In this document: in pieces, positions 49,307 to 61,743 of the stretch
Position numbering within the stretch: the stretch's first letter is position 1
Layout of the letters: the number at the start of each line of letters is the position of its first letter
Origin: Collybia mongolica
Taxonomy: Eukaryota > Basidiomycota > Agaricomycetes > Agaricales > Clitocybaceae
DNA length: 64,000 nucleotides
Direction of reading: 5' to 3'
Assembly: GCA_013420905.1 (NCBI GenBank)
Contig: JAAXNY010000008.1
Location: 2,480,001 to 2,544,000, forward strand
Notes under the pieces: model-generated
Seen by the model: only the letters and a program-made list of their open reading frames with translations
Databases searched by the model: none
Told to the model about the DNA's origin: nothing
Translations under genes and position numbers: made by a program

Positions 49307-52030
49307 TTAGCCCTTCCATCCCTTACCAATGATAGGTGCTTCTACACTGTCGACGAGGACTCTCCGAGGGCCTCCACCTGCTTTGGCCGGAGGTGGAAGT
49401 TTTGCCAGAAGCCTAGCTCTGGAGCCTGTCATGCCTGCAGTAGGCTTAGGAGGCGGTTTCACAACCTTCTTCGTTTCGGTGGTTCCTAAGCCAGGTGGGG
49501 ATATTTTCGAAATTCTGGTAGTCCCTTTGGAGGATTTCGTGGTGTTCTCTTTCTCGACAGCGGCGGAAGTCTTAACGCGTGCCTGGGTGCTTGCTGTGCC
49601 GGTCGTGGCCTTTCCTTTGCCCTTTTCCTTGGCTGTAAGGCGCATAGGGTCAGGGTATAGTACACGTCCTTTTGCAGTCTGTGCTCCAATTAAAATGACT
49701 TGTCGGGTCTCGACGTTTGGTTCTAGTTTCTTCTCCTGCAGTGGACTTTCAGGGGGCGACTCAACTCCTAATTCGGCCGCCAGGGATACCTGGGATTCTT
49801 GACCGAACGTGGGGACTTGTTCGAAGCCGAGGTTATTTTCATCTTCCTCGGTGACGGGCTGTAAAAGACTTGATATATCTGAATCGCTACTAGTTCCCGC
49901 AGCATTGGGGCTATTGGGAGAGTTTCCAAGTAACAGGATACGACTGAGTGGGCTTGGTTTTGCGGGAGAGTAAGCGTGGATCATCCGTTGAGCGAATGGT
50001 TTGGCCACTGGGAAGAGTCGACGCGAGGTTGGGGGAGTAGAGGGGCCACCAGATATCAAGGTTGGGGATATAGTGGCTGTAACTGAGGGGTAGGCTTCAG
50101 GTGATGGCGCAGATGGGGGAAGTGCGGGTTCTGTAGGTAACGAGGCATGTGGTGAAGGAGGAGGTAGCACGAATGACGTAGGTAAAAGCGATGATCCGAG
50201 TGGCGCATGATCCATGTGAAAAGCAGGTGTAGGTATAGGAGGAAGAACCTCCGTTTCATATGAGGGGATAATCTTCGCTGGGGAAGCTAGCGAGCGCCGC
50301 GAAACACGAGTTGCCTTTCGGACGCTACTTCCTGCTTTGCCTACATGTACCTTGGCAGGTGACTTGCGAGGAGATTGAGATTTCTTTGGAGATGGGCGCG
50401 TGGTAGAGATGCGTGGAGTGGGAACAGCTGGGTGGGGTGTAGGTGGTAGTTCTGCTAACATCATTTCGACTTGCCACGATCTCTTTTCATCTAGAAGCCT
50501 GAGACGCTCAGCCTGTGTGCCGTGTCAGGGACGCCGTTCATAGGAATTGCGAATGAGGTAATTACCTCCAATTCTGCACGTTCTTTGCCTAGCTTAATCG
50601 CTGCATCTGTAAATTTTTGGCGCTCGACATCAAGATCTTTCTTGATATTCTCTATTCTCTCCTTCTCTTCGTCTTGCAGTGGTGCTGTCATCAATTCTAT
50701 GCTCATCTCCCCGACGTCATTAGTCATGTTTCGGTGATCCTCAATGAATTTATCGAGCATCGACTGAGTTTCCGCTGCTTGCGCTGCCAACTGTTTTTGC
50801 GACCTTTCTGTAAAAATATCACTAAGGGATGGTGACGTAACTCCAAGTTCAAGCTCACCTATTTCATCCTTGAGTGTCACAATGATACCCTGAAGGTGCT
50901 CAACCTCTTCATTATGTGCAGCGGCTTCCGTTTTGGATGTCAGAGCAGGTACTGGCTGGGATTTCGCGACCAGGCAAGCCCTGAGTTCGACTAGCGCGAG
51001 GTTAAGTTTGTCATTAGCGTTTCCTTCAGGATGTAAAGGGAAAAGTGTCGAGAGCGTAAAAGATGTGGGCTAAAAGTGACTATGTTGATGCACGAATGTA
51101 GATATAGAGGGGATACTCGTACCATAGCTTCGTTCTCTGCTGGTTGACGCGCTGCCTGATGCAATATCACGTGGATCTCATTGACCGCAGTTAGAGCCAA
51201 CTGTCGCAATGTGACAATGTCTTCTGTCAGATGTTTTTGCGACTTTTCGGCCTCTTCCAAAGCAACCTCTAAGTACCCTTGGCCTTTGCCAAACACCTCA
51301 GATCCGTTGACCACCGCCACATTCGCGCACCGCAGTCCACTGGGTATGTTCATAAGTTTAGCTTGAGCATCTGCGACCTTAGACCACTTTTCCGTCATGC
51401 GTTCAATGTCCTTTTCCTTCTTCTTGAGCTCGCTTTGGTGGGTCGCTTTGACACCCAGGAGCATGGTTCGAGTACGCTGTAGTTCGGCTGTCGTGTGTCT
51501 GTGCGCCGCTTCTGTGGTTTGTAGCATACGCGTTGCTGCACTTTTGCTAATATTAGTTTCGAGAAATACTATTAAACGAGAAAACATACGCTAGGCGAGA
51601 CTTGTGGACATTCATCTCGCGTTCCGCGTTGGCAGCCCTCTCCAGTGCATTTTGGTGCATGGACCTAAGCCTCTCATTATCATACAAAATAGTGCGTAAT
51701 TTCGTCGTTAATTCTTCCGTTCTTGCCATATCTTCCTGTAATTGCTGTTAGACTGTGATATAACCCTTGGAGAGGGGGACTCACGATTCGCTGGCTCAAC
51801 ATTCCAAGAAGGCACTTTGCGGCACGGTCCAGATCACCACTCGATATTCCTTCTAATCCCAGGCCAGGCGAAGAGATAAATCCATGGGCAACAAGTTGGG
51901 AGTTGATATATTCCATGCTTGAAGTGGAGATCACGGAATCTACAGAGCCATTGAAAAAAGGAGATTTCAGTTCAGACAGTGATGCATCGTCGATATCCCA
52001 GTGTACAAGCTGATTGGGTGTTACTGCCAT
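49307..52030 (-). CDS. ADIP (afadin/alpha-actinin-binding) domain coiled-coil protein, Msd1/SSX2IP-like
   Basis: The N-terminus MAVTPNQLVHWDIDDASL and the conserved stretch DLDRAAKCLLGMLSQR, then RTEELTTKLRTILYDNERL and KDIERMTEKWSKVADAQAKL, match the ADIP family. Its members include human SSX2IP and fission yeast Msd1, which anchor microtubule minus ends at the centrosome or spindle pole. Three coiled-coil exons follow to about 50490. The last exon (49307-50464) is a long disordered basic Pro/Ser/Lys region with many SP sites (SPKKSQSPRKSP), as often seen in microtubule-bound proteins. The start codon is directly preceded by a CA/poly-C microsatellite. The family call is fairly firm; the microtubule role is inferred from relatives. 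Confidence 0.75.
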
Positions 52031-52059
52031 TGTGTGTGTGTGTGTGTGGGGGGGGGGGG
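52031..52059. repeat. TG dinucleotide repeat plus 12-G run
   Basis: About 8.5 TG units (52031-52047) lead into a run of 12 G (52048-52059). It directly abuts the start codon of the ADIP gene, so it lies in its 5' leader. Confidence 0.95.
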
Positions 52060-53012
52060 TTCACTGAGTCGGCGCCACCCCAAGTTTACAAACTCGAGCG
52101 TCACTGAGTGACTAGTCAAAACAAACGCGTGGGTCACGTGCTCGCGTTGATAAATGTTCCGTGAGCGCTCCATGTGAGGGAGCGTCGTAAATTTATGAGG
52201 ATAAGTCGAGGGATATGATTTTCCCTGCATGGCTTACTGGGAGGCCAGATACTGGATGTAATATGTAAAAACAACACCTCGGAACAAATGTACAAATGGT
52301 CAAATCAATGGAGCCCAAAAATCATGTACATATGGAATCGTCACCCGTGTTAGCCCGTCATAATTTATCGACGATGCACTCGACACTAAACTGATTGTTG
52401 CTGGGCCAACCAAGGCATTCAACTCGTTTGTAGTTGCCGTGTTCCAGAACTATCTTGGTTTTGGCATCAGCTGATGAAATTAAATCATGACACACAACGA
52501 CTTTGCATGTCTGGATATTGTTGGTGAAGATCCACTTCGAGCTGGGAGTGACATGGTGTCCACAGGGGCGTCTGCCTGTGACAATGGTCTGAGATGGAAA
52601 GTGGATCTGCTCAGTCGTAGGGCCTGAGGGGCGTTGTCGTAAAATCGATTCTTGAGAGGTCAGGGTCATAAAACGTTGTTTTCCTTCCCTAGGATCCTGG
52701 TGATATATTTTTTCGGCTGTTTGTCGCCATCGATTAAATATACAAATCATGGGTTTGAGAAATACAGATTAGAGTATAGATTTTCACCGGGCTTTACGCA
52801 ATGAACGCTCTGAGAGATGGTGAGAAGGGTTCGAAGTGATCATGGTGGGAATGCAAAAGAGTTAAAAGAGAGAGTTGAGGGAGTCACTTTGGCCCAGAAG
52901 ATGACCGATTACCTAATCAATTTGCCCTGATCACAAACGGTAACAGTGCTCTTTCAACTGTGTTTTAAAATTCTTCTATCCTATTTGCTGTGAACTCCCA
53001 TCGCGGTCATTA
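52060..53012. promoter_or_regulatory. Intergenic/promoter region between ADIP and USP8-like genes
   Basis: The two flanking genes diverge, so both promoters lie here. One open frame of 130 codons (52358-52750, minus) is listed separately. The rest shows no gene. Confidence 0.4.
52358..52750 (-). CDS. Small hypothetical protein, doubtful
   Basis: A 130-codon open frame without introns starts MICIFNRWRQTAEKIYHQDP and ends VECIVDKL. It has four Cys besides the first, no signal peptide and no recognisable domain. It is the longest open frame in this divergent intergenic region. It may be a lineage-specific gene or chance. Confidence 0.3.
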   Translation of the reverse strand: MICIFNRWRQTAEKIYHQDPREGKQRFMTLTSQESILRQRPSGPTTEQIHFPSQTIVTGRRPCGHHVTPSSKWIFTNNIQTCKVVVCHDLISSADAKTKIVLEHGNYKRVECLGWPSNNQFSVECIVDKL

Positions 53013-56000
53013 ATGCCTGGGGTCACAGTGATTCCGAGCTCGCCAGGGCTAGGAGGTTTCGGGTTGGCGCATTCGGGTAAGTGGACGCCCACTTTCCGCG
53101 AGAGCGGACACCAACATGCATGGTCCGTCCCAGCGACACAGAATGGAGCTGGGAGATCCTACGAGGGTTTGAGCGCAGCTATCAAGGAGAAGGCCAAAGA
53201 ATCAGTCCAGAAAGAAGCCCGTGGTGCCTCTCCCTTGACCGTGATCAAAATTGCCCGGACACAGTACCTTGTCGGAAGAGATAATGAAGAGAAAGGTGAT
53301 CTCAAAGGCGCTTTGGCAGCGTTCATCAAATCCGTGAGCCTTGCGAAGATGGCGATTGATTCCCCAGAAAATGAGCGAGGCGGGGTACTGAGGAAGGAAA
53401 TTAATGAGTTTTTTGAGGTGTGTCTACTTCCCGTGGTACTGCAGAGTAGCCTTCATGCAATCTAATGATAGGAACACGCCAACGACCTATCAGTTCGAGT
53501 TCAAACGGTGGAGGAAAAACTCAAGTCGTTCGAGAGATCTCAACCGTGAGACGACCTACAACTACACAGGATCTAATCATGACTTACATTAGCAGGCCTG
53601 ACACCGCCGAACCAATTAGCCAATCAGGGGGTACGATTGCGGACCGACTCAAGGCGTTACAGGACAGTGGTTTGTCTGTCGGAACATCAAAGCGCTTCTC
53701 GCGCAATGCGACAGAAATTTCTCCCCCAAGTTCACCAAAGCAGTTTTCTGCACGGCTGTCTTCTCCTTCCACAATATTGTCAACGCTTTCACCATCTGCT
53801 CCAGCATCATCCGCACCCTCTCCCCACACCGTCATCCCCCCATCTTCATTTGGCCCTTCCTCGCCATCTTCCACCCCGTCATCATCCCCCCAACTGAATA
53901 CTTATAACCTATCGGAATTCACTCAAGCTTTTCCGTCAATAGAGGAATTGGATGAGAGTACGGCATTTTCACTTCCTTCCGTTCCCACTAGTGTGGTTTC
54001 TGGATCGGATATAAAAGGCGCATCCCATGGAGAATCGTCTGCATCTCCCGCGGCTCCATTCAGAAATTTTACAGTTCCAATTGAGAGGCCCTCAAGTACA
54101 CCAGTCACACCAATTTCCTCTAACACGTTTTCGAGCCGTCCGGGGTCTCCCGCAAAGCCCATGATACCCCTCAAACCATCAGGTCTCTCGACCTCGATTC
54201 CCTTGAAGCCTTCCAACGGAAAGCCTATTTTGCCTGTGTCCAGTGCGGCATCACCAAACGAGGTAGCAAACTACATAAGCCTTCATAAAGTGCTCCTTCT
54301 CGATGTCCGAAATCGCGCGGACTTCGAGAGGGAACATATCAAAACGGGTGCAGTAGCATGTATCGAACCATCAGTGCTACAGCGAAAAGAGTATGTGGGC
54401 CTTTAACTCTGCCCAGCGCTCTCTTATTGATAAAAAAATCCAGGTTATCTGTTGAGCGCCTTGAGGAATCGATGTCAATCGCACCAAAACACGAGCAAGG
54501 AGTATTTGCAAACCGCGATAAATTTGATCTCGTCGTAATTTATGACGAAGCATCCACAAGCTATGGTCCCAAGGACTCTCCACTTTCGGTACTCGCTCGC
54601 CTGATAGGTGAACAGGCCATCCAGAAGATGTTGAAAAGAATGCCAACATTACTTGTTGGCGGGATGGAAGCGTGGCGACGAGATCTGGGTGAAACAGAAA
54701 TTATTCGAACAAGTGGGATCTTGTCACCAGAGCCCCAGAAATCCTATTTTACAGAAAAGTCGATATCCCCGAGTTCGTTGTCACTGTCTACAAGTCCTCG
54801 TTCAAAGAACCCGTTTCTCAATGGATCTATTCCAGCACAGTCCCCTTCAATAATGAATTCTCCGAATGATCCACATCAGGTCTGGACACCTGGATCACGA
54901 TCTGATTCAAACGCTGCTGAACACCGTAATCAATACTCTCTCGACCAGGCCCCCAGCCATTCCAGGTTCGTTTCAGCCCTCAGGGGAAATGAACGATACT
55001 TATTTCCTTCCCAGGTCACCCGCAGAAACCTCACATCCCGCAAACATTCCCACCCAAACACTGACGCGAAAGCCCGCGCTATCACGCCCACTTTCACATT
55101 CTATCTCGTACACACGGAGTATTGATGCCGTACGAAACTCGTTTTTCTCTATATTATTCTATGCTGAATTTGTTTCACTAGCTCGTGTCTCCGGGTTTAC
55201 CTTCGCAGCCTTTGACTAGTGGCTCAACATCAATTACATACCCACAATTTCCACGGCGAATTTCACCCTCAACGTCAGGATCCGGATCCCCATTGCCTCC
55301 CCCTTTCGCACAGTATGATATCGCCTCACCGCCTCAAGCGTCTATCAATCCTTCTCAAAAATCTCGCCGGCAACATGATTACGTGAACCCGTCACAGGAA
55401 GCTTATTCTGGCTTCCATCCCCGCGCCCCCATTGATTACCCGGAGCTTTCTTCTCCTCAGGTACTTCGACCACCACCTGTAGCCGCATCATCGGCCCTCG
55501 AACGGCAAGATAGTCGACCACGCCTCCAACATGCTCACTCAGCATTCTCACCTACCGCTCCTAAAGTCCCCCGGATATCTTCTGATTACCCAGTAACATA
55601 CTGGTTTGACATTCAGATAGGCACCTCTGGCTTGAAGAACTTGGGGAACACCTGCTATATGAATGCTCCTATCCAGTGCCTGAGCGCCACCGTTCCGTTT
55701 GCCAGATTTTTCACTGGTATGTCAACTCCCACGCTACCTACCGCGCACATAGTTAAACCCCAAACCTTCCATAGAAGGCCGCTGGAGGAGTGCCATTAAC
55801 TACACGAACCCGTTGGGCTCAAAGGGCCTTCTTGCAGGCGCATTTGCTAGATTGCTGCATGATATGTGGGGAGGGGATCTTCCATATCTCTCCCCGACCG
55901 ACTTTCGGGTATCTTTAATCATCGTCTTTTATTCGAACCAATGCTGAAGATAGCTCGTCAGAAAACTATATGCCAACTCAAAGCTCAGTACCACGGCAAT

Positions 56001-57018
56001 GACCAACATGATTCCCAGGAGTTCCTGAGTTTCCTGCTTGATGGAATCCACGAAGACGTCAACCGCATCATGGTCAAGCCGACTTGGTCCCCTACTGCTG
56101 AACAGGAGGCCGAACTTGAAAGGTTACCTCCGCAGATCGCCAGTGATCAAGAATGGAGGGCATGGCGGGAACGTAACGATAGTCTTATAGTCGATTACTT
56201 CCAAGGGCAATTTCGGAATAGGTTACAATGCCTGACCTGCAACACTGTAAGAAATGGCATAGATTTTCACTTGAAACTACTGACCCAACTTACTAGACTT
56301 CAACGACATATAACGTTTTCTCTATACTTCAAGTACCCATTCCTCAGGCCAAAAATGGGAGGGTTGCTCTTCAGAGCTGCCTGGATGCCTTTTTCAATAC
56401 CGAAATTCTTGAAAAAGATGACGCATGGTCTGTACCAACGATCATTCAATTCGACTCCATTAATTTTATCTGTAGGGATTGCCCACAATGCAAGGCTAAG
56501 CGCAGGGCTTCAAAGAAGCTTTCTTTGGCTCGACTGCCTCCAGTTCTTCTCATCCATCTCAAGCGATTTGAAGTGAACGGCCGATTTTCAGACAAGATCG
56601 ATACCTTCGTAGATTTCCCTATGAAATCTCTAGACCTTTCAGGATTTATTCCAACCTCTTTATCGCCAGGCCCCCAACTAAACCACGGCCTCCCTGTCTC
56701 TGCTGAGGATCCCAGAACCCAGAACCCGCCGTTCAGGTACGACCTTTATGGTGTGACCAACCACTTTGGTAACCTTAGTAGTGGACACTGTATGTTTTGG
56801 CCATTCCCCTCTATGAACTTCCAGTTGACGGAACTATAGACACTGCTTCCATTGCTTCTCGTGGGGGTTGGTTGTATTGTGACGACAGCTCTGTAAAGTC
56901 TATGGATCCTAAGCAAGTTGTCGTGAGTGTGCTAGGTTGATCCTCGCTCGCTGATTGCTGAGTCAACCTCCAGAGCCAGAAAGCTTATGTATTGTTTTAC
57001 AAGAGAACAAAGGCGTAG
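53013..57018 (+). CDS. Ubiquitin-specific protease with MIT-like and rhodanese domains (USP8/Doa4 type)
   Basis: Removes ubiquitin from cargo at endosomes in related proteins. The N-terminus has a helical MIT/USP8-dimerisation-like domain: LTVIKIARTQYLVGRDNEEK and GALAAFIKSVSLAKMAI. A Ser/Pro-rich linker follows. A rhodanese-like domain has LLLDVRNRADFEREHI and LLVGGMEAWRRDLG; its active-site position reads VVIYDEAS with no Cys, so it should be inactive. A second disordered linker precedes the USP core: GLKNLGNTCYMNAPIQCLS with the catalytic Cys, YHGNDQHDSQEFLSFLLDGI, the zinc-binding pairs CLTC and CPQC, and the His box YGVTNHFGNLSSGH-YTAFI. It ends SQKAYVLFYKRTKA. The catalytic residues are present. 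Introns inside the USP core keep the frame. It is convergent with the Snt2-like gene (138 bp apart). Confidence 0.85.
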
Positions 57019-57156
57019 GTTACATATCGGACTATTTACTGTCTCTTTCATTGGTTTAGATCTATTCGCCGTGTTGTTGCTGCTATCATTTGTATTCTAG
57101 ACTTTGCATTACCCAGGAGATGTAACCTTATAACCACTTTATAGCCCTAATCACTG

Positions 57157-60100
57157 TTATGATACCATTATACTTGCGCCCACACCATTTGCTCCCCCGG
57201 ATCCGAAATGACATTTATGGCATATCCACGTATCTGGTGCTGGTGATGTTCCTCCTTGAAGACCATTGGATAATGGCAATCGATAGAATGCTGGTGAGAA
57301 TTGTGATCGACACCGTTGACATTCGGGATCTAGAGACATTTGTTCCGGAGGGGCAATCGCTGGATCGGCGCGAACGTTCAGAATCTGATCCAGACGTCGG
57401 GCTTTGCGAAGAAGACCATGTGCCTGTCCAACTGGCGCTTGTTTATACGCTTGACAGTACACTTGTAGGGCAGTCTGTTATATGATGAGATACTTGTGTT
57501 TCATCTACAAGGATAGAAGCTTACCTCGCCGCCTTCGTTCGTTTCACATATATCATAGATGTCGCGCTTACTATGGTCATGCTCCCGACAGGAAACAATT
57601 GCGTTCATACAGCCTGATTCTCCCTTGAAAATGATAGTAATGGTTGTGTCCCTTCGACTGCTTTTCACCTACAGAGTACATGAGTGATGCAAATACGTCC
57701 GATTATTCTCGGAACTCACAGGTTGGATCTCAAATCCAAACTTATGGCCTTCCTTCCAAGCACAAGATGTATGGTACTCCTTGTGACAATCGTTGCATCT
57801 GATGACCGATCCTTCCACATTGTCACAGATACTACATTTCTAGAGTTGCGTTTGGCGTATATTCAGCTTAAAGTTCCAGATCTACTCACCGTGGCCCAGC
57901 GGTGCCGCGAAACAGTGCTCAAACCCTCAACCAGGCGCAATCGCGACGCATCGGTGAAGGTAAGCTCTGGCGTGAAGACAGAACAGAGGACATGTGCCCA
58001 ACCCTGACCTTCGGTTGGCTTACATGCCCGAAGGAACGAGTCAGGCGGGGGGTATAAAGATTTCTTCTTCTCATCCACAGGAGCTCGGGGACATAACAAA
58101 CAATCAGAGTTCTGGTCCTATCAACATACTAGCATAAGGGAAGAAAATGTGGGCACGCACTACAGATGCTTCTAACGTTTCCTCATTACTACATAGTTCA
58201 CATGTCCAGGATTCCAATGATGCAGGATCTACAATAGCACCACAAGAGCCTTTAATCGCATGAGTGCCAGATATTTTAGGTGATCGCAAAAGTACGATAC
58301 TTACCAGCATGGACTCTGAGCTGACATTTCTTACATTTCAGCACTTTTCCTATTGGCCCATTCTTCATACAAGCGAGGCACCGAATTTGCGGTACCGTCG
58401 ACGCAACCGGGGGTGGGGTGGACTGAGCAGAAGCAGAGGTCTTGAAAGTAATATTAGAGCCCACTCACTAAGGTGAATGAAAGTACATACTCTTGCTCTT
58501 TTCACGGAAGGGCCACTTAGGGGCGTTCCCTCTCTTTTCTCGATGGTAGGCCTCACCTTGCCAAGTGGGAGGGACTCTTCTCGAACGGGCCGGACATTCA
58601 GGTCTGCATACTTTCTCCAACTTGTACCACAGCTATCACAAAGGATGTTTGTTGCCAAGCCTTTTGGCGCTTTCCACCACGTTTTGGATTCTCGAGTCCT
58701 ACAAGCTCCGCAGCTTGGAGATTTAGATGGTTGGCTCACAACAGAGCCCTCATCCTCAGAAAGACCAACTTGTTGTCCATCATTTGCTTCTTCGGGAGTA
58801 GAATACTGGCGACTTATGGGTTTCGGCGGTGCACCTAGCTCAATGATACGAAGATTCTCCTCCCCGACCTTGGCGCTATAAACACTATCAGTAAACGGGC
58901 GCGAAGTTGTATGAGAAATTTCACTTTTTCCAATGACCATAAAAGCGTACAACCTCAGGCATGGACCGGGTAGCGACTTCGTCCCTCACAGCACGAAGTT
59001 CAGCACCATGAGCAAGGATTGCATCCTCGAATGCTGCAATCTCGTCTCTTGTCCATTCTTTATCTGTGTGTGACGTCTCATGCTTTTTCCACTGAGTTCT
59101 AATCAGCTTCAACTATTTCTGAAACAAAAGGATGGTAACCCACCTTTTCGGTGCGCATGGGAGATTTCATGTTTACCGAAGTGAACGGTCGAGCAGCTAA
59201 TGCAGCATCAGAGAAACGGCGTATGACTTCTGTCAACCAGTCAACACTTGACTGAAGCTGTTTGTCGTGGGTTAAGCCACGCATACATGAGTCCACTAGA
59301 AATAAACATTAGGGATGAGAATATACAACGTATTCTCTCAACCCACCTTCAACGACTGGAGTTAAACAATGAGTTATTGATTACGTAATGCAAAGAATTT
59401 GGATGCAGAAGTACCTTCCGCATGTGTGAGGGAATTGATGATCCCTAGGATTTCGATTGTATTATCCCCTCCCCGTTCATCTGGCTCTATTGGGACCAGA
59501 TAAGTGAACGGCTGTAATGAGCCCAGGCCTACACTTACCCGATGGATTGATATCAAGTTCGGGGTGGGGCGCCACGTTCGCCTGGAATTTTGGACCCTGG
59601 CGAGTGGCGGTTCTCGGGAAGATCAGATCATCAGGATCTAATTCCGGCATTGAGAATAGCTCTGAATTGAGTACTGAGAACTGCTTCACATACCAAGAGT
59701 ATCTTCTGCCACAGTGTGTTGCCTTTTCCCCAATACTGTTAGAACATCCAAGCGCAAGTGACCAATAAGACCTACCCGAAATAGCGGAAAGGCCACATAT
59801 TGAAATGCTTGACGACTAAATTTTCCTCCCGTTCTGCCTGAGATTTGTCTTTGCGAGGACGGCCCCTCCCTCTCACGGCCGGAGCATTTGACTTGAGCGG
59901 CTTCGGGGGTAAGGGGGTGACGTGACGGATCTGGTGACCGTCCACTTCCTCTTCGTGTTTCCGGGAACACGGGGCACAGGTCCATCCATAGCCTCTCGAT
60001 GGCTTTGCAATCAAAGGTGGCTGGACACAGCGCATATGAAAGAACCTCTTACAGCGATCACACTGAACGGTATCGGGGCTATATGTGATTCGTTATCTGC

Positions 60101-60814
60101 GGGGCCAAGGTTAAAATGATTTCGACGTACTTCGCACACCAGTCTTGACAAGTATCACATAGGCGGACAGTATCCGTGAGGTCTGGTATGACTTCTTTTT
60201 CCGCGACGACATACTCATATCTGGTTATGAGGGTCTCTCGTATGTTGTCAGGCACTGTTTTTTAATTAGTAAAAAATATATATAAATATTTCTGTCGAAT
60301 TTATTCCAACACACAATTTCGCACATCCGTAGCTTGGATGATTTCAAACTCTTTCTTGATGTAGGGATCAAAAAGTCGATTGAAATAAAATCGGTCGGGG
60401 CGTTTCTTCCAACCCGAAAGGTCGGAAATTTTGTCGCGATGAACCACGTGGCACTTGGCTCGTAGTTGATTGATGTCGCACACTTCCGAATATATGGCAG
60501 CAAGAAGCAGGCGCGAATCTGCCACTGGGCGGTCGCTCACATCACTAGGACGATAATACCAGGCGAGGCGCACTCGAGTAAAGAGATATTTATCGCCCTC
60601 AACACCTTTGGGTGCGTCTTCAGGGGGAAGGAACTGCATTATTCTCGCGATGGAGTACGGAGTACCATCCCGCACAGCCCAACTGGGTGAACAATATACA
60701 TGGTCTGCGAAAAATCAATTAGTTACGTGCTGTGAAGCACATCGAGGAAGCGAATGATATTATACCATTAACTTTGACCTGATCTCCGTTTTTGAGGAAA
60801 ACGGGGGAAGTCAT
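57157..60814 (-). CDS. BAH/PHD/SANT/GATA/ePHD chromatin protein, Snt2-like
   Basis: A probable histone-mark reader of a Snt2/Lid2-type complex. Order: MTSPVFLKNGDQVKVN, then a BAH domain (DHVYCSPSWAVRDGTPYSIA to about 60300). PHD1 follows (LCDTCQDWC and QCDRCKRFFHMRCVQPP...WTCAPC), then an AT-hook-like RGRGRPRKDK. A SANT domain has EWTRDEIAAFEDAILAHGAE, and a GATA-type finger has CGACRTRESKTWWKAP and CDSCGTSWRK. PHD2 has CLACMKNGPIGKVLKCKKC and WTCELC. An extended PHD has CLLCPRAP...GWAHVLCSVF and KCSICDNVEGSVIRCNDC. A last CxxC pair (CQRCRSQF, TWICHKCHF) closes the protein, which ends GASIMVS. Metal ligands look complete throughout. This domain order matches fungal Snt2. Several introns were placed only approximately. 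Confidence 0.85.
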
Positions 60815-61743
60815 GGTTTGAGGGTAAGCTGAGCTTGAAATTGAACCCGGGCCACAAAAAATGGAAAACGACTACAAGGATGTAAAAGGAAGTGAAATTT
60901 GGAAATGGTATAATTTGATGGTGAGGCTGCGAGAAAGGGGCGGCGACTCGGCGTCGAATTCAAGTGAAGGTGAGGGAGGAGAAACAAGATGTGTGATTCA
61001 TACTCCGACAGTCGTTGGTCGGAATTCATCCTGCCAACTCGGTGATGACTCTGGTGGCCACTGGGGCGAGGCCGGTCAACAAATGGCCCCATAAGATGGA
61101 GCTGCTGTATTCTACCCAGTCATATACCAAAAAGTTGGGTAGGTTGCGAACCCGTTGTCATAGGCAGCACCTCTCAGAATGCAAGCCCTTATGCCTGATA
61201 CTATTGACTTACGACAATCAACAGAGGCCCAAGGCGATGAACGCTAAATGAACGAGTATATATTGATTTTTCTAGTCCACTACGCAACTCCAGGGGGTTG
61301 CAAACAAAGAATCCACGAATATGAAGATGAAATTCGAGGGCGCGCGGTTCGGCGGCGGAACACTGCAAAGTAAAGTCGTGAAACAGGGATGAATGGAGCG
61401 GTTGCTTGATAAAATGCTTCCCGCAGCCTCACATCCACCGCTGAATTCGAAATTCAATGTCAATGAGATACTCAAGAGTTGTACTCAGCAAATCCACATC
61501 GGCATTCCAGTTTGTGCTAATTGGGCAAGCTCAAGGGTTTTACGATTCAGATTATATAGGTGGGCCCTGCAAGAGGGCCGCCTAAGGCCCAAGAAGAATG
61601 TGATCGGGTTACCTCAGCAGTGTGAATATAAACGACTTCCGCGAATTATGAAAACGTGATCACCAACTTAGCCAGGGCAATTCTTAGTAGTGCTTGTATC
61701 TTTCCACAGTCCCGGGCTCCACTGCTGTCAAGGCGCTCCTTCC
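60815..61743. promoter_or_regulatory. Divergent promoter region, Snt2-like / kinase paralogue 2
   Basis: 929 bp between divergent starts. No supported gene; small open frames such as 61393-61659 (+) lack recognisable features. It should contain both promoters. Confidence 0.4.

Noticed and set aside
53584..54216. Minus-strand open frames within the USP8-like gene
   Set aside because: Shadows of Ser/Pro-rich linker codons; no conserved motif and no splice support.
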